This document shows positions 1-9,688 of a stretch of 16,546 nucleotides of DNA, in pieces. The DNA comes from Ophiocordyceps camponoti-saundersi (nom. inval.). Its lineage: Eukaryota > Ascomycota > Sordariomycetes > Hypocreales > Ophiocordycipitaceae. The notes under the pieces were generated by a model, which worked only from the letters and a program-made list of their open reading frames with translations, was not told the origin of the DNA and did no database searches. The stretch covers positions 1 to 16,546 of the forward strand of contig PDHQ01000547.1 in assembly GCA_003339415.1 (NCBI GenBank), given 5' to 3'. How positions within the stretch are numbered: position 1 is the first letter of the stretch; the number at the start of each line of letters is the position of its first letter. The translations under genes and the position numbers were made by a program.

Positions 1-127
1 TATTATTATATTATTATATTATTATATTATTATATTATTATATTATTATATTATTATATTATTATATTATTATATTATTATATTATTATATTATTATATT
101 ATTATATTATTATATTATTATATTATT
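1..127. repeat. (TATTATTA)n microsatellite
   Basis: Fifteen perfect copies of the octamer TATTATTA fill 1-120, with seven more matching bases to 127. The array begins at the window edge, so its true length is unknown. After 127 it decays into irregular TTATTATTTATT and T-rich sequence. The unit has no C or G, so RIP could not have altered it; its perfection suggests recent slippage expansion or active homogenisation. Confidence 0.97.
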
Positions 128-326
128 TTATTATTATTTATTAATCTTTTTTTATTTTTTTTATTTTTTTAAATTTTTTTAATATTTTTTATTTTTTATA
201 AGTATATTTTCTATATAAAAACCTCTTTATATAACTTACCTTTTTCTTTCTTTTATTTTAAATATAAAATAATTATATTTTAAGAAAATTTAAAGAATCA
301 TAAACTTATAATTTAAATTATATCTA
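128..326. other. AT-rich spacer, no gene seen
   Basis: T-rich runs (about 146-200), then mixed A/T sequence up to the palindromic island. No reading frame, RNA gene or promoter can be supported. The octamer TATATCTA at 319-326 recurs at 474-481, immediately on the other side of the island. Confidence 0.7.
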
Positions 327-473
327 GAAAAATCACTTACAAGTGATTTTTTCACGCTAGTGATTTAAATTATAAGAAATCACTTACTAAGCAAAAATCC
401 GTGATTTAAATCACGAAAAATCACATCACTTATAAGTGATTTTTTAACCCCGTGATTTTTTTCGAACCCTAAC
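327..473. mobile_element. palindrome-rich MITE-like island, not RIP-mutated
   Basis: This 147-bp stretch is dense in CpA/TpG while both flanks have none. It is an array of GTGATTT and AAATCAC motifs in alternating orientation. Palindromes seen: AAAAATCACTT at 328-338 with its exact reverse complement at 341-351 (spacer AC); TCAC-GCTA-GTGA at 352-363; a perfect 16-bp palindrome CGTGATTTAAATCACG at 400-415; another, ATCACTTATAAGTGAT, at 425-440. It ends with CGTGATTTTTTTCGAACCCTAAC. TATATCTA flanks it as a direct repeat (319-326, 474-481), possibly an 8-bp target duplication, though chance is not excluded in such AT-rich sequence. A short non-autonomous DNA element is my reading; the family is unknown. 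Confidence 0.55.
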
Positions 474-884
474 TATATCTACCGAGACTGCTAACTATAT
501 ATATAATTAATAGGTTTAAATTATAATAAATAAAGCCGAAATTAGTAAAGATAAAAATACCGCTATGTATTTAGCTTATAAGGATAATAAAATATTTATT
601 CCTAACTATAGTAATATAATCCTAGTATTAGTTTTTTAAGAGTATAATATAATTACTATATTAAATAATAAGCTTTATCGCTATATTAATAAATATTACT
701 AGGATTTCAAAAGGGAAGATAGTAATAATAAACTCTAACTATAGTTATATAAAGTTATAAAAAACTCTTTTATAAATCTTATAATTAAATTAAAGAAGTT
801 TAAGAAAATCCTATTATTAAGAACTCCTACCGCTTTTTATTATACTTAGATTAATATTATTAAATAATAAAATATAAAGGATAT

Positions 885-1110
885 CCGCGAGTATTATATA
901 AATAGCGGCGTAGATAGATATATTATCTCGCGTAACTAGCTTAACTTTATAATATACTTAAACTTTAATAAATTTAAGATAACTATACTTATAGGAATCG
1001 GTAATATAATTACTAAGGAATAGGCGACCTTTATACTTTATATCCCTAGCCTTAAAGATAATATTTTATATATTAGTATAATATAAGTTAGAGTATATAT
1101 AGTCCTGGAA
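885..1110 (+). pseudogene. aspartic protease-like domain of pol (degenerate)
   Basis: The frame from 895 reads YINSGVDRYIISRN, the counterpart of an Asp-Ser-Gly-Ala retropepsin motif followed by R-H-I. The catalytic Asp codon is now AAT (901-903) and the Ala codon GTA, both explained by G to A or C to T changes. About 40 codons later come GIGN and then FILYIPSLKDNILYIS, resembling the 'L-Y-V-P-x-L-x-x-N-L-L-S' tail typical of copia-type proteases. The protease flavour is thus more copia-like while the RT downstream is clearly Ty3-like. The assignment rests on short motifs; the frame match with the RT supports it. Confidence 0.65.
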
Positions 1111-1977
1111 CTAAAAGCTAAACTATTTCTTAAATAGGAATAGCTAATACTAAATAAAGTTAATATTCTAAACTCCGAAAAAGTAATAAAGATCGGTTCT
1201 TATAAAAGGCTAATCGCTCTAGCGTAAGTATTTTAACGCGGACTAGAAATATAATAGCGTATTTATTATATAAGTAAAGTTAAAATCCCGCTAGGAGGAT
1301 TTAAAATTATCCTAATTTAGTATTAAATAATACCCTTAAGTTAGGAATTTCTCTTTAAATTAGCTAATAAGCGCCTTATAAATATATTAGTTACTAATAA
1401 TAGCCTAATAATAGCTATAAATACCTTTACTAAACTAATCCAAGTTTATAAAATAAATTGTATCGGGACTCTCTAAGATATTAATAATATAAAGTTTTAA
1501 AAAGTTATTAGAGATATTAAAAATATATTAAAGATCCTTTAAAGTAATACTGCGGAATTAATATTATTAGTATTAAAGGATCCCGCGGCCTTATTTCGAC
1601 TTAATATTTTAAAAGTTAACGGATACTTAGAAACTATAATTATAAAAGGAGTAATAATATATATAGCGAATCCTATTATTAGTAAATAACTAATCCGGCT
1701 TATTATAAATTTCCTTATAATTTAGGTTAACTCTAGCTTAATTACCTAAGAAGAATATAAGTTAATAAGAATCCTACTTATCGATAGTTAATAATAATAC
1801 TATATATTTTCTAAGCTATATTACTAAAGCGTCTAAGATTAAGAATATATTAATAAGGCGTTAAATATAATATATAAAAATAGAAAGATTAAATAGGTAA
1901 TTAAACTAACGCTATTTATAGCTTTAATCTTTAATACTTTAAGGATAGTAAGCGGGAAGGTAAAGAACTAATAAGTA

Positions 1978-2500
1978 GCTAACTTACGCGTTCTTAATAA
2001 ACTAGCGATTCCTAATATATACCTTATACCGAGATAGAAGTATATAATTATAAAGCTTCGCAAAAAGAAGTTTATCTTAGTAATCGATATTAAGTTATTT
2101 TTTTATTAGTTCTTAATCTATCCTAACTATATTAAGAAGTTTACCTTAGTTACTTATAGAGGATTAGAATAATTTTAGGTAATACTTATAAGCTTTAAAA
2201 ACTTACTAGCTTACGCTTAGCGATTTATAGATATAATACTATAAAATTATAACTTATTTATTATAGCTTATATTAATAATATTATTATTTTTTCTAATAT
2301 TATAATCGATTATATTAAGTATATTTAACGCGTCTTCGCGATTTTTTAAATAAAGAATATTATACTCTCCGAACTAAAGTCGTTCTTTAAATATTTATCG
2401 GTTTAGCTTCTTAGATATAAGGTTAATATATTAAGTTTTATAAATATTAATAATAAAGTATAAGTATTTAGGAATATCGCGTTCCTTAATACCTTAATAA
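1978..2500 (+). pseudogene. Ty3-type reverse transcriptase domain (catalytic site destroyed)
   Basis: In frame 1 the order of conserved RT blocks is clear: ANLRVLNKLAIPNIYLIPR (1978 onward), then KKKFILVIDIKLFFY (first catalytic Asp region, D kept in VID), KKFTLVTYRGLE, FKNLLAYA.RFIDIIL, and AYINNIIIFSNIIIDYIKYI from 2266. The last is the YxDD box: both Asp codons are AAT (2275-2280), as expected when a TpG in each T-GAT is changed to TpA. The following VFAIF...NIILSELKSFFKYLSV.LLRYKVN corresponds to the Ty3 RT thumb (the usual 'L-G-Y-x-V' segment). RT would have copied element RNA in virus-like particles. Family assignment is secure; function is lost. Confidence 0.92.
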
Positions 2501-2559
2501 AATTAGAAAAATAGCTTAGAATAGTTAGCTAGTTAAGATACTCTTATCCGTAATTTATA

Positions 2560-3190
2560 TAGCTAGTAATATTATTATAAGTTAGGAAGACCGAACTCCT
2601 CTGCTAGGGATAGGAAGAAGGCATATCTATAATAGGGTTTAAAAAAGTATAAAATGCCTCCCGAACTAAGTTTAAGCTAACTCCGGAAGAAAAGGCCGCT
2701 TTCTAAACTATTATTAATAATTTTACCGTATTATAATAATTATAATATTATAATCTAGTAAAACTATTTATTATTTAGTAAAATATAAGTAAAAACTATA
2801 GCTTTAAGGTAATAGTATATTATATTAATTTATCTTACGGATAGGATTAATATAGTATCCTACCTAATATTAGAGTCTGCCTTATTATATACCTTAGCTA
2901 TATACTCCGAGGCGGAGAACTATAATATTAGCTTATAAAACTTAAAACTACGTGCCTTATATAAGTAGTTTAAAAGCTTCGAATATTAATCTTATTAAGC
3001 GTGGCCTTAGTAATTATCTTAATAGACTATATAGCTATATAAGTAATTATAAAATAGACTTTACTATTTACCCTTAATAAACGCGCTAATAATAAGCTTA
3101 TTAATATTTTCAAATATCTAAGCTAGTTCTCCCTAATTATCTATAATATTTTAAATATAGCTAATAATATATTAGACGCCCTCTCCTAAC
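2560..3190 (+). pseudogene. RNase H domain of the retrotransposon (degenerate)
   Basis: Same frame as RT. It begins near RKTELLC (2581 on), continues RTKFKLTPEEKAAF (about 2662-2705), the usual linker of Ty3-type elements, then FKVIVYYI, SYILRGGEL and KLRILILLSVALVIILIDY, where the last Asp-Tyr corresponds to the 'T-D-H' active-site block. The end is marked by NNKLINIFKYLS.F and NNILDALS (up to about 3186), the family's 'V-P-D-A-L-S-R' end of RNase H before integrase. Several CpA/TpG survive here (2602-2604, 2620-2622, 2652-2654), a local weakness of mutation. Confidence 0.85.
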
Positions 3191-3539
3191 TATTATTAAT
3201 AATAATAGATAAGATAAATTTAAATATAGCTAGCGAATTAGATAATATATAGCGGGATAATATAATAAGGAATATAATATTCCACGCTATAGAAACTTTT
3301 ATCTAGTTAAACTTAGAAATATAAGTTAAGGAGGCCTACCTAATAAATAAGCGATAATAAAAGATAGTTAAATAAATTAAAAATAATAAAACGCTCCTAA
3401 GATTCTTATTTTTTTAATCTAATAAGCTATTATACTTAAATAAATATAATAGATAAAGATAATTATATATATTAAAGGAATACGCTAAGAAAGTTATTAA
3501 GGATACTTATTAATAAAATTTCTATACTAAATATATAAG

Positions 3540-4150
3540 ATTTTAGTAAGATTTAGCAAATAGTTTCGCTATCCTAAAAATAAAGCGAATTATTAACTAA
3601 ATAGTAAGCAACTATAAACTCTGCTAGCAGAATTAAATAAATTAATTATTAATATAAGAGGAACTTATTCCTATTTCTCTCTTAGTAATATTATTTTATA
3701 CTATTACTATAAACTTTATTATTAAACTCCTATTAATTAAAAGCTAAGAAACTTTTATAGCCGATACTACTAAGCGACTACTTTAATTAGCTCCTAATAA
3801 TAAGTAATAAATTCTTAAAAATATATCTATTAGTTTTAAGTAATAATTATATAATAGCTAAAAAATAAGTATAAGCTTCTTACTATTAGTTACTTTACGC
3901 TAATTAAGGATTACTAGCCTAAATTATTTTAAATAAAAACTTTAAGTTTATATCTATTTTTTAGAAAACGCTATAAAAAGCCTTTAGATTTAAACTCCTT
4001 ATATTTATAGCTTAGTATTTATAAACTAATAAGCTATTAGAAAAATATAACTAAATAGTTAAGATCGCGCTCCGATTCTTTACTTTAAAGTTTCTAAGAT
4101 AACTATAAATAATAGCAATACTTTTACTCTAATTTTCCCTAAATAATTTA
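3540..4150 (+). pseudogene. integrase zinc-binding and core region (degenerate)
   Basis: Frame 1 shows NYKLC at 3610-3624, where Tyr (TAT, from a TGT) and Cys are spaced as C-x-x-C of the HHCC finger. Then come EELIPI (3661 on), FYTITINFI (about 3694-3720, the first catalytic Asp now Asn) and ETFIADTTKRLL (3748-3783). Later YFKVSKITINNSN and FIRLNN fit the C-terminal part of the core, where Ty3 integrases have the 'N-x-S-x-x-x-x-T-G-x-T-P' segment. The second Asp and the Glu of DDE are not recognisable to me. The frame is lost between about 4150 and 4330. Confidence 0.7.
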
Positions 4151-4333
4151 TTCGCCTTAATAATAAGTAAATCTCCTAGTAAAGTTATAACTAAGTAATA
4201 TATAAATAAGAAACTTAGGTGCTTTAAGGACTAATAACTAGCGTTAGATTATAAGATATTATAAGATAAAGCTATAATCGCTATAATATTAGGATAAGCT
4301 ATTATAAAAATATAATATAATAAGAAATAAATA

Positions 4334-4550
4334 TTACTACTATTTAAATAAGGTAATTAGGTTTAGCTATATTTTAGTAAGGAATATTAAGTCGCGAATA
4401 GTAAGTTAGCAAAACTCTTAGAGTAATAAACCGGGCCTTTTAAAATCTTTAAATATATTAGTAATTAACGCTTACTAACTAAATATTAATAGTTCCCTTA
4501 ATATTTACCTAATAGTATTTATTACTTAAATATTAAACGCTAGCCCTTTA
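4334..4550 (+). pseudogene. integrase C-terminal GPY/F module (degenerate)
   Basis: Frame 2 from 4334 reads LLLFK.GN.V.LYFSKEY.VANSKLAKLLE..TGPFKIFKYIS, with TGPF at 4430-4441. This is the pattern 'F-x-x-G-D-x-V-x-L...K-L...G-P-F-x-I' of the GPY/F module near the end of Ty3-type integrases. It then runs FP.YLPNSIYYLNIKR, the family's 'L-P-x-x-x-I-H-P-V-F-H-V' tail. The module is thought to help integrase multimerise. The frame differs by one base from the upstream integrase, so an indel lies between about 4150 and 4330. Confidence 0.82.
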
Positions 4551-4562
4551 TTACCTTAATAA

Positions 4563-4775
4563 GAACCTAAGGATATTAAAACTAAAAAATAGGAAGTTAA
4601 TTATATCCTTAAAGTTTAATAAAATAAGAGAGGCTATAGTAAACCTAAAAAATAATACCTCCTTATATAGAAAAATTAGCCGTTAAACCATCACTAATAG
4701 ATTAATAAATCTAAAATTAATATATTAGATTTAATTATAGCTTTTAAGAAGGAGTAAAAGTAAGTTTATAAACGC
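4563..4775 (+). pseudogene. chromodomain at pol C-terminus (degenerate)
   Basis: Frame 3 reads EPKDIKTKK.EVNYILKV, then NKRGYSKPKK.YLLI.KN.PLNHH..INKSK and LDLIIAFKK. This follows the chromodomain order: a Y/W-E-V-E-x-I-L strand, a basic R-G turn, 'Y-L-V-K-W-K-G-Y', 'x-x-H-x-W-E', and a C-terminal helix 'A-x-x-L-I-x-x-F'. The aromatic cage Trp codons appear as stops, as RIP of TGG would produce. Known: chromovirus chromodomains steer insertion towards H3K9-methylated chromatin, fitting an insertion into this heterochromatic region. A one-base shift separates it from the GPY/F frame. A surviving CpA cluster lies at 4687-4693. Confidence 0.72.
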
Positions 4776-5340
4776 GTAAAATATATATACTACTTATATT
4801 AAAATACTCTAGCGGAGTATAACTAACTTAAATTAGGAGATCTTACCCTTAAGACTAATATAATATAAACTATATTATTATAACTATATATTTCCTTTAT
4901 TATATTAACTTTATAAAAATAAAAAGTATATAAAGATAATTTACTATATTTTTTAAACTTTTATTTAACTAAAAATATTATATTATTAGGTAAGGGAGGT
5001 AAATTACTTATAATATATTAAGATCCTAAAGATAAAAATTTCTTTATTTAGTATTAATATATAATAAATAGCCGTAACCGGGCAAGATATTAAAATATAT
5101 TATATAAATAACTAAAACTATTAGGCACCGCCTCTAAGTTTACTTTTTAGAGGCCTCTAAGTATTAGCTATAAATTAAAATAAACCGCTTACTTCCTTTT
5201 TCTTTTCCTCTTCCTCTCCTCTCCCTCTTATATATACCCTTTATTTACTACCTCTCTTTTTTATTTCTTACTTATATTCCCTATTAATCCTCTATCTTAT
5301 ATATAAGGCTAGAAAAGTTAAGATAGTTTTTTTCGTTATA
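4776..5340 (+). other. 3' non-coding end and LTR-like sequence
   Basis: No protein is seen after the chromodomain. AAGGGAGG at 4992-4999, followed by TAAATTACTT, fits a polypurine tract followed by an LTR starting T(G)..., with TpG changed to TpA. A small hairpin, CCTCTAA at 5131-5137 and TTAGAGG at 5147-5153 with a 9-base loop, is followed at once by a third CCTCTAA (5154-5160). A pyrimidine tract and TATA-like run follow. I could not find a matching copy upstream of 481, so the LTR and its end near 5340 are inferred only. Confidence 0.4.
5192..5240 (+). promoter_or_regulatory. pyrimidine tract followed by TATA-like sequence
   Basis: 5192-5229 is 38 consecutive pyrimidines, followed directly by ATATATACCC. 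Pyrimidine-rich stretches near a TATA-like box are common in fungal core promoters and LTRs. A 28-base purine tract at 12810-12837 is the same kind of signal on the opposite strand, upstream of the minus-strand Gag remnant. Any promoter would be a relic. Confidence 0.3.
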
Positions 5341-8300
5341 ACCTTTTTAACCGCCTAAACGCTACTATCTCTTTTCTAAATTATAAGGGATACCGCCGCG
5401 CCTTTTAGCTTTATAATAATAAGAATTTATTTATTAGCGCTTTTTATAAATCTTAATATAAGGCTTAGGACAGGTAATTTAAAAAATATTATAATAAGCT
5501 ATAATATTACCGTAAAATAGCTTAATATAAAAAATATAACCTTTTTATTAAGTAAGTAAATAACTTATAAAACTATTATATTATAAAAGCTAACTCTTAA
5601 ACGCCCTTTTATATAATAATAATATTTATACGCTAGTATACCTTATATAGCTTAGAACTATCTTATATATATTCTAAGAGGGGGAAAAACTAGAGAGCTT
5701 AGAGTAAAACCCTTCCCTTAAATATTACCTTAGCTTTAGGTTAGACCCCGCCCGTACCTAATACTTTATATATTTAATAAGTTAGGTATTAACTAATAAT
5801 TTTAAAGCTAATATTTCCCTTAAAGCGGACTTTATAATAATAAGAGTACGTATAAACTAAGTTTAGTATAGAGTTTATATAGCTTACTTATCTTTTTAGC
5901 TATTATTATTACTATAAACTAAATTTTTATATTTAATTATAATAGCCTTAATAATTTAATTAATTAAAGCTTTATTAGTATAGCTTAAGAATATATAAAG
6001 GTTTTATTATCTTATAATAAACCTTATAATAGCTAATTTTAAAAAAATAGCTAAATTATTATAGCGGAGCTATAGATAAGTATAAAGTTAAAGTTGAAGA
6101 AAAAGGTATTATTATATTTGCTTTTTAATATTTCCGCCCTAGCTATTACTAATTTCCGGTTATTATTAAAAGGGGAGGAGGGGCGATATATATAAAATTT
6201 TAGTTTATAAACTATTAAAGTTAAATAGCGTATATATTTTTCGCCCGGTTTTATATTACTTTTATTTTAAAATAAAGTTAACTTTACTTAAGGTAAGATT
6301 TTTAATAAAAAAAGTAGTAATATAATCTTTTACTATAAGCTATAAAGTAAGTAAACTTACTTTTTATATATAAAGTAATAAAGTATTTATTATATTATAA
6401 CTTTATTATATAATATTTAGTAATATATCTAAGTTAGTAATATTTAAAATATTATTAAAATTAGATTTTTAATATATATAGTTTAGCGTTAAAAATCTCC
6501 GCTTATATTATTATACTTTTATTATAAATTTAATTTATATTTACTATATTATTAATAATAATTATTAAGAAACTTTACTAAATCTTAAAATAATATCTTT
6601 TTATATATAATTATATTACTATAATTTTATTTAATAACTTAATCTTTTTCTAAAAAGCTTTCTTACCGCTTTATTATAAAGCTTATATTAATACCCTTTT
6701 TATAATAAAAGTATAACCTCCGCTAGTTAAATATACCTTTTCTCTAAAAATAATATAAAGCTACCTTAAATTAGACTAAAGCTTATAAATAATATCTTAA
6801 AATATTATTATAATATTACCGCTAAGTAATTTCCTTATAATAAAAGCTTAGCTTTACTTATAAAGTTTATAGTTAATATTTATTATAATTACCTTAAAAT
6901 TTTAAGTTTAAAATAAAATAGCGATAAAGTTAAAATAAATTATAAGCTATTACTTATATTACTTAGAGATTTATTTTTTAATAATTTTCTCTAGCGCTTT
7001 AGCTATAACTATAGCTTATATTAAAAAAATTCCGCTCCTGCTAAAGCTATAAAAAAAAAGAAACCGCGGCTATAATAGCTAAAAAATTTTACTAACTAAT
7101 AAAGTTAGAGTAAAAAGGGCGCCTTCTTAGACCCTCTTAGACTCCGATACTTATTTAATAATTATTTATATAAAAATAAAAATATCTCTTAAAATAATTT
7201 TACTAATATTTACTTTAGCTTTTAATAAAGTAATAAGTATAATAAACTCTTAAGTTTAAGATTATTACGATTTAGAATAAAGTTATATTTCGGGTAAAAA
7301 ATTTTTATAGTTATAATTAACTTATATAGCGTTACCCTCCCCTTTTAAGTTACTTTAAGCGTAGCTTACTATTACTATAAAGTAACGAAAAAAGCGGAGT
7401 CTGCTTATAATATAAAAATAAAAAGTCTATATTCGCGTTACTATAAGCGTAGAGTTTATAAAATATATAAAAATTATATACCTTTTTATATATATATAAC
7501 TCTAAACTGTTAACTTATTACCGCTTTCTAATAATAAGTAAGGCTTTAATTTTTACTTTTTATTAATAATTTAAACTTTTTACTTATTATAAATAAGCTT
7601 ATAATAATAATATTATAAGTTAGAAATTATTATAAGTATTTCCGCCTTTAAGCTAGAAACTAATAATTATTAACTTTACTTATTAAAATAAATAATATTT
7701 TTATATAAGATTTAAATAATCTAATCGCTTTAGTATTTAGTATAATATAGGTTTTAAGCGTTTTTAAGTATTTCGCTTATTAAGTTACTACTAAAAATAA
7801 TACTATAATAGCTTAAAAAGATTAAAATATAATTAAAAAACTACTTAAGTTTATACCTTAAAGTAATATAAATATAATTAATCGCAGTATTTAAAGTAAG
7901 TTTTATAAACGCTAGCTTACCTCCTCTTTATAGCTTTCTGCTAAGATTCTAAGAACTCCTAAGCGGGGACTTATATTAGTATTAAGTATTATAGTTAACT
8001 TAACTAGTAACCTTATAATATAAACGCTTTTCTTAGCTAAGCGTAAAGCGAGCGGCTTACTCTTAGGAATTTCTAACGCTTAAAAATATAAAATAGATAT
8101 ATTTTTTAAATTATTTAAGTTTATTAGTTCTAGTAGTTAAGCTTATATATTTAATATTTAAGAATATTAAGCTTTACTTTAAAAGCTAATTATTATTAAA
8201 AATATTATTAATAACCTTATTAATATAAATACCCTTATTATATTACTTTATATTAATAATAAAGCTATAATATTTTATAATCTTATAATTATAGCTAACT

Positions 8301-8800
8301 TTATAAATTTCTATAAATAAGCGTATAAGGTAATAAGCGAAGATTTATTACTTAAAAAGGTAATAAAAGCTATAAGTATTTTAGCGGATTATATAAGAAA
8401 AACGGATTTTGCTTTTTTATATTATTATTCTAAATACTTTATTTATAAAAGTAGCTTTTATAATAGCTTAAGGATTCTTATATTCGCGGAGCGAAGCTTA
8501 GTAGTAACTTTTATAGCCGCTATTACTAATAGTTTTAATACTAAATAGTTACTTGCTTACTCCTAAAAATTATTAGTCCCTTATTTAACTAGCGCTAAAT
8601 AACCTTACTTAGATACCGCCCCTATCGCTACCTTATTAACCTTTAATAAGTAGGTATAAGCTATATGCTTATAAGGTAAGGCTAAGTTTAGTATAAATAT
8701 CTCCGCTTCTTAAAGCGTGAGATCTCTCTATGTAAAAATATAAGAGAAGTATAAACGCTCGCCTAAATAGTAAAGCTAGTTAAACGGATAATACGTCTCC
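5300..8800 (+). pseudogene. long RIP-degraded reading frame, unassigned
   Basis: Frame 2 (codons beginning at 5702, 7121, 8024 and 8321 agree) gives long stretches that look protein-like, broken only by TAA/TAG. Examples are PPKRYYLFSKL and FRLDPART (about 5740), APAKAIKKKKPRL (about 7040), GAFLDPLRLRYLF (7118 on), AKRKASGLLLGISN (about 8040), ADYIRKTDFAFLYYY (about 8385), FAERSLVVTFIAAITNSF (about 8485) and LDTAPIATLLTF (about 8610). The frame favours G-starting codons, most strongly in 8024-8750. I recognise no domain: no RT, transposase or helicase motif is evident. It lies just past the LTR-like sequence, so it may be another element's protein. The opposite strand is not clearly worse over 7080-7440, so strand and extent are uncertain. 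Confidence 0.35.
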
Positions 8801-9688
8801 TTTTTTTTTATTTATATTATATATTCTAGCTTTATATCTTTAAGCTTATTTATACTTTATATTTTAATAAGATTTAATACCTATTTATCCCCCTTAGTTT
8901 TTATTCGTTATATATTATATATTTTTTATAATATAGTAAGGAGTTAGATCTCTAGCTAATAGCTAAATTATATTTTTATTTTTCTATTATAATTATACTA
9001 TTAGTTATTAGTAAGAAAGATTTCCTAATATAAAAAAATTTTATTATTATTATATAATATATAACCTAATATAACTAGCTATTAATATAATAATATATTA
9101 TTATATTATAACGCGGATAGCGTAACTTAATATAATAGATATATTAAAAATTACCTAAATATAAAAGTATTAGCTAAAGTAATATTATAACTAAATATAA
9201 TATTTTAAAACTATAAAGATAAATAGCTTAAGGGATATATAAACCTTATTAATATATAAGGCTATTAAGGATATAATAAGTATTATTCGAACTATAACCG
9301 CCTTACCTTAAACCTTAATTATTAGCTAAGTAATACGCTTTAGAATCGACTTTACGTAATATTATAAGTTTCCTAACTAGAAATATAACTATCCTTAATA
9401 TAAAGCTTTATTATAATATAATATAATATACTTAGTATATTATAATACGCGTACTTATTTTAATAATAAATATATTATACTAAAGCTATTTTAATAATAT
9501 AATAAAGAATTTAAATAAATAAACGCTTCTAAAAGTATTTATAATATAATTTACCTTATTATAAAAATAATAAAAACGCTATTATTTTTCTTTTCCTAAG
9601 AGATTAATTATAAAATTATAAAGTATAGTTATAATATAACTTATCTAACGCTTTTAACTATTATAAGTATATATATAAAATACCGAAA
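8801..9688. other. AT-rich stretch without an assignable gene
   Basis: 8801-9240 is A/T-rich with no readable frame. From about 9300 to 9560, + frame 3 has a short protein-like run (LESTLRNIISFLTRNITILNIKL, 9333 on, here interrupted by no stop), but there are no recognisable motifs and the minus strand reads about as well. I searched the minus strand here for a reverse transcriptase belonging to the Gag/protease remnant further right and found no YxDD-like box. Confidence 0.5.

Larger units (their letters stand above)
541..4775 (+). pseudogene. degenerate retrotransposon pol polyprotein
   Basis: The polyprotein can be read in frame 1 (codons beginning at 901, 1978, 2269, 3175 and 3661 are all in the same frame) for more than 3 kb without a detectable indel. 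It shifts to frame 2 before 4334 and to frame 3 by 4563. Stops are abundant, all TAA or TAG, at positions where Gln or Trp is expected. No ATG start can be chosen because TpG has been erased; 541 is only where the frame begins to look protein-like. The segment between protease and RT (about 1110-1970) stays in frame and reads GKVKN..VANLRVLNKLAIPN into the RT domain. Known: related fungal Ty3-like elements carry RT, RNase H and integrase in this order. The copy cannot encode an active enzyme. Confidence 0.88.
481..4999 (+). mobile_element. dead Ty3/gypsy chromovirus-type LTR retrotransposon
   Basis: Domain order on the + strand is protease (about 885-1110), reverse transcriptase (about 1978-2500), RNase H (about 2560-3190), integrase (about 3540-4150), GPY/F module (about 4334-4550), chromodomain (4563-4775), then a purine tract AAGGGAGG at 4992-4999 suitable as a polypurine tract. 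This order, with integrase after RNase H and a terminal chromodomain, is that of Ty3/gypsy chromoviruses. No Gag zinc knuckle or 5' LTR is visible upstream of the protease; the RIP-mutated part begins right after the palindromic island at 474-481, so the 5' end looks truncated or rearranged. The 3' LTR boundary is uncertain. Confidence 0.88.

Noticed and set aside
467..472. Telomeric CCCTAA at 467-472 and TTAGGG at 14152-14157
   Set aside because: Each is a single copy with no tandem array; chance or part of a transposon end.
327..473. CRISPR-like array
   Set aside because: The repeated motif is only about 7 bases, alternates in orientation and has no regular spacer length.
541..4775. Intact genes using TAA/TAG as sense codons
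   Set aside because: TAA/TAG appear where Gln and Trp are expected, but catalytic Asp (RT YxDD to Y-I-N-N) and zinc-ligand Cys are also lost by the same C:G to T:A change, so this is mutation and not a variant code.
5131..5160. CCTCTAA hairpin as an intrinsic terminator
   Set aside because: The context is eukaryotic, the stem is 7 bp with a 9-base loop, and no T run follows; more likely an LTR feature.
6540..8230. YxDD-like RT box on the minus strand (AATATTATTAATA-type strings)
   Set aside because: Surrounding translation shows no other RT block; such strings are expected by chance in this composition.
8250..8420. Copia RNase H in the unassigned frame (LLYINNKAIIF, ILADYIRKTDF)
   Set aside because: Loosely like copia C-terminal motifs, but the spacing and neighbouring residues do not fit, and no copia RT is found upstream.
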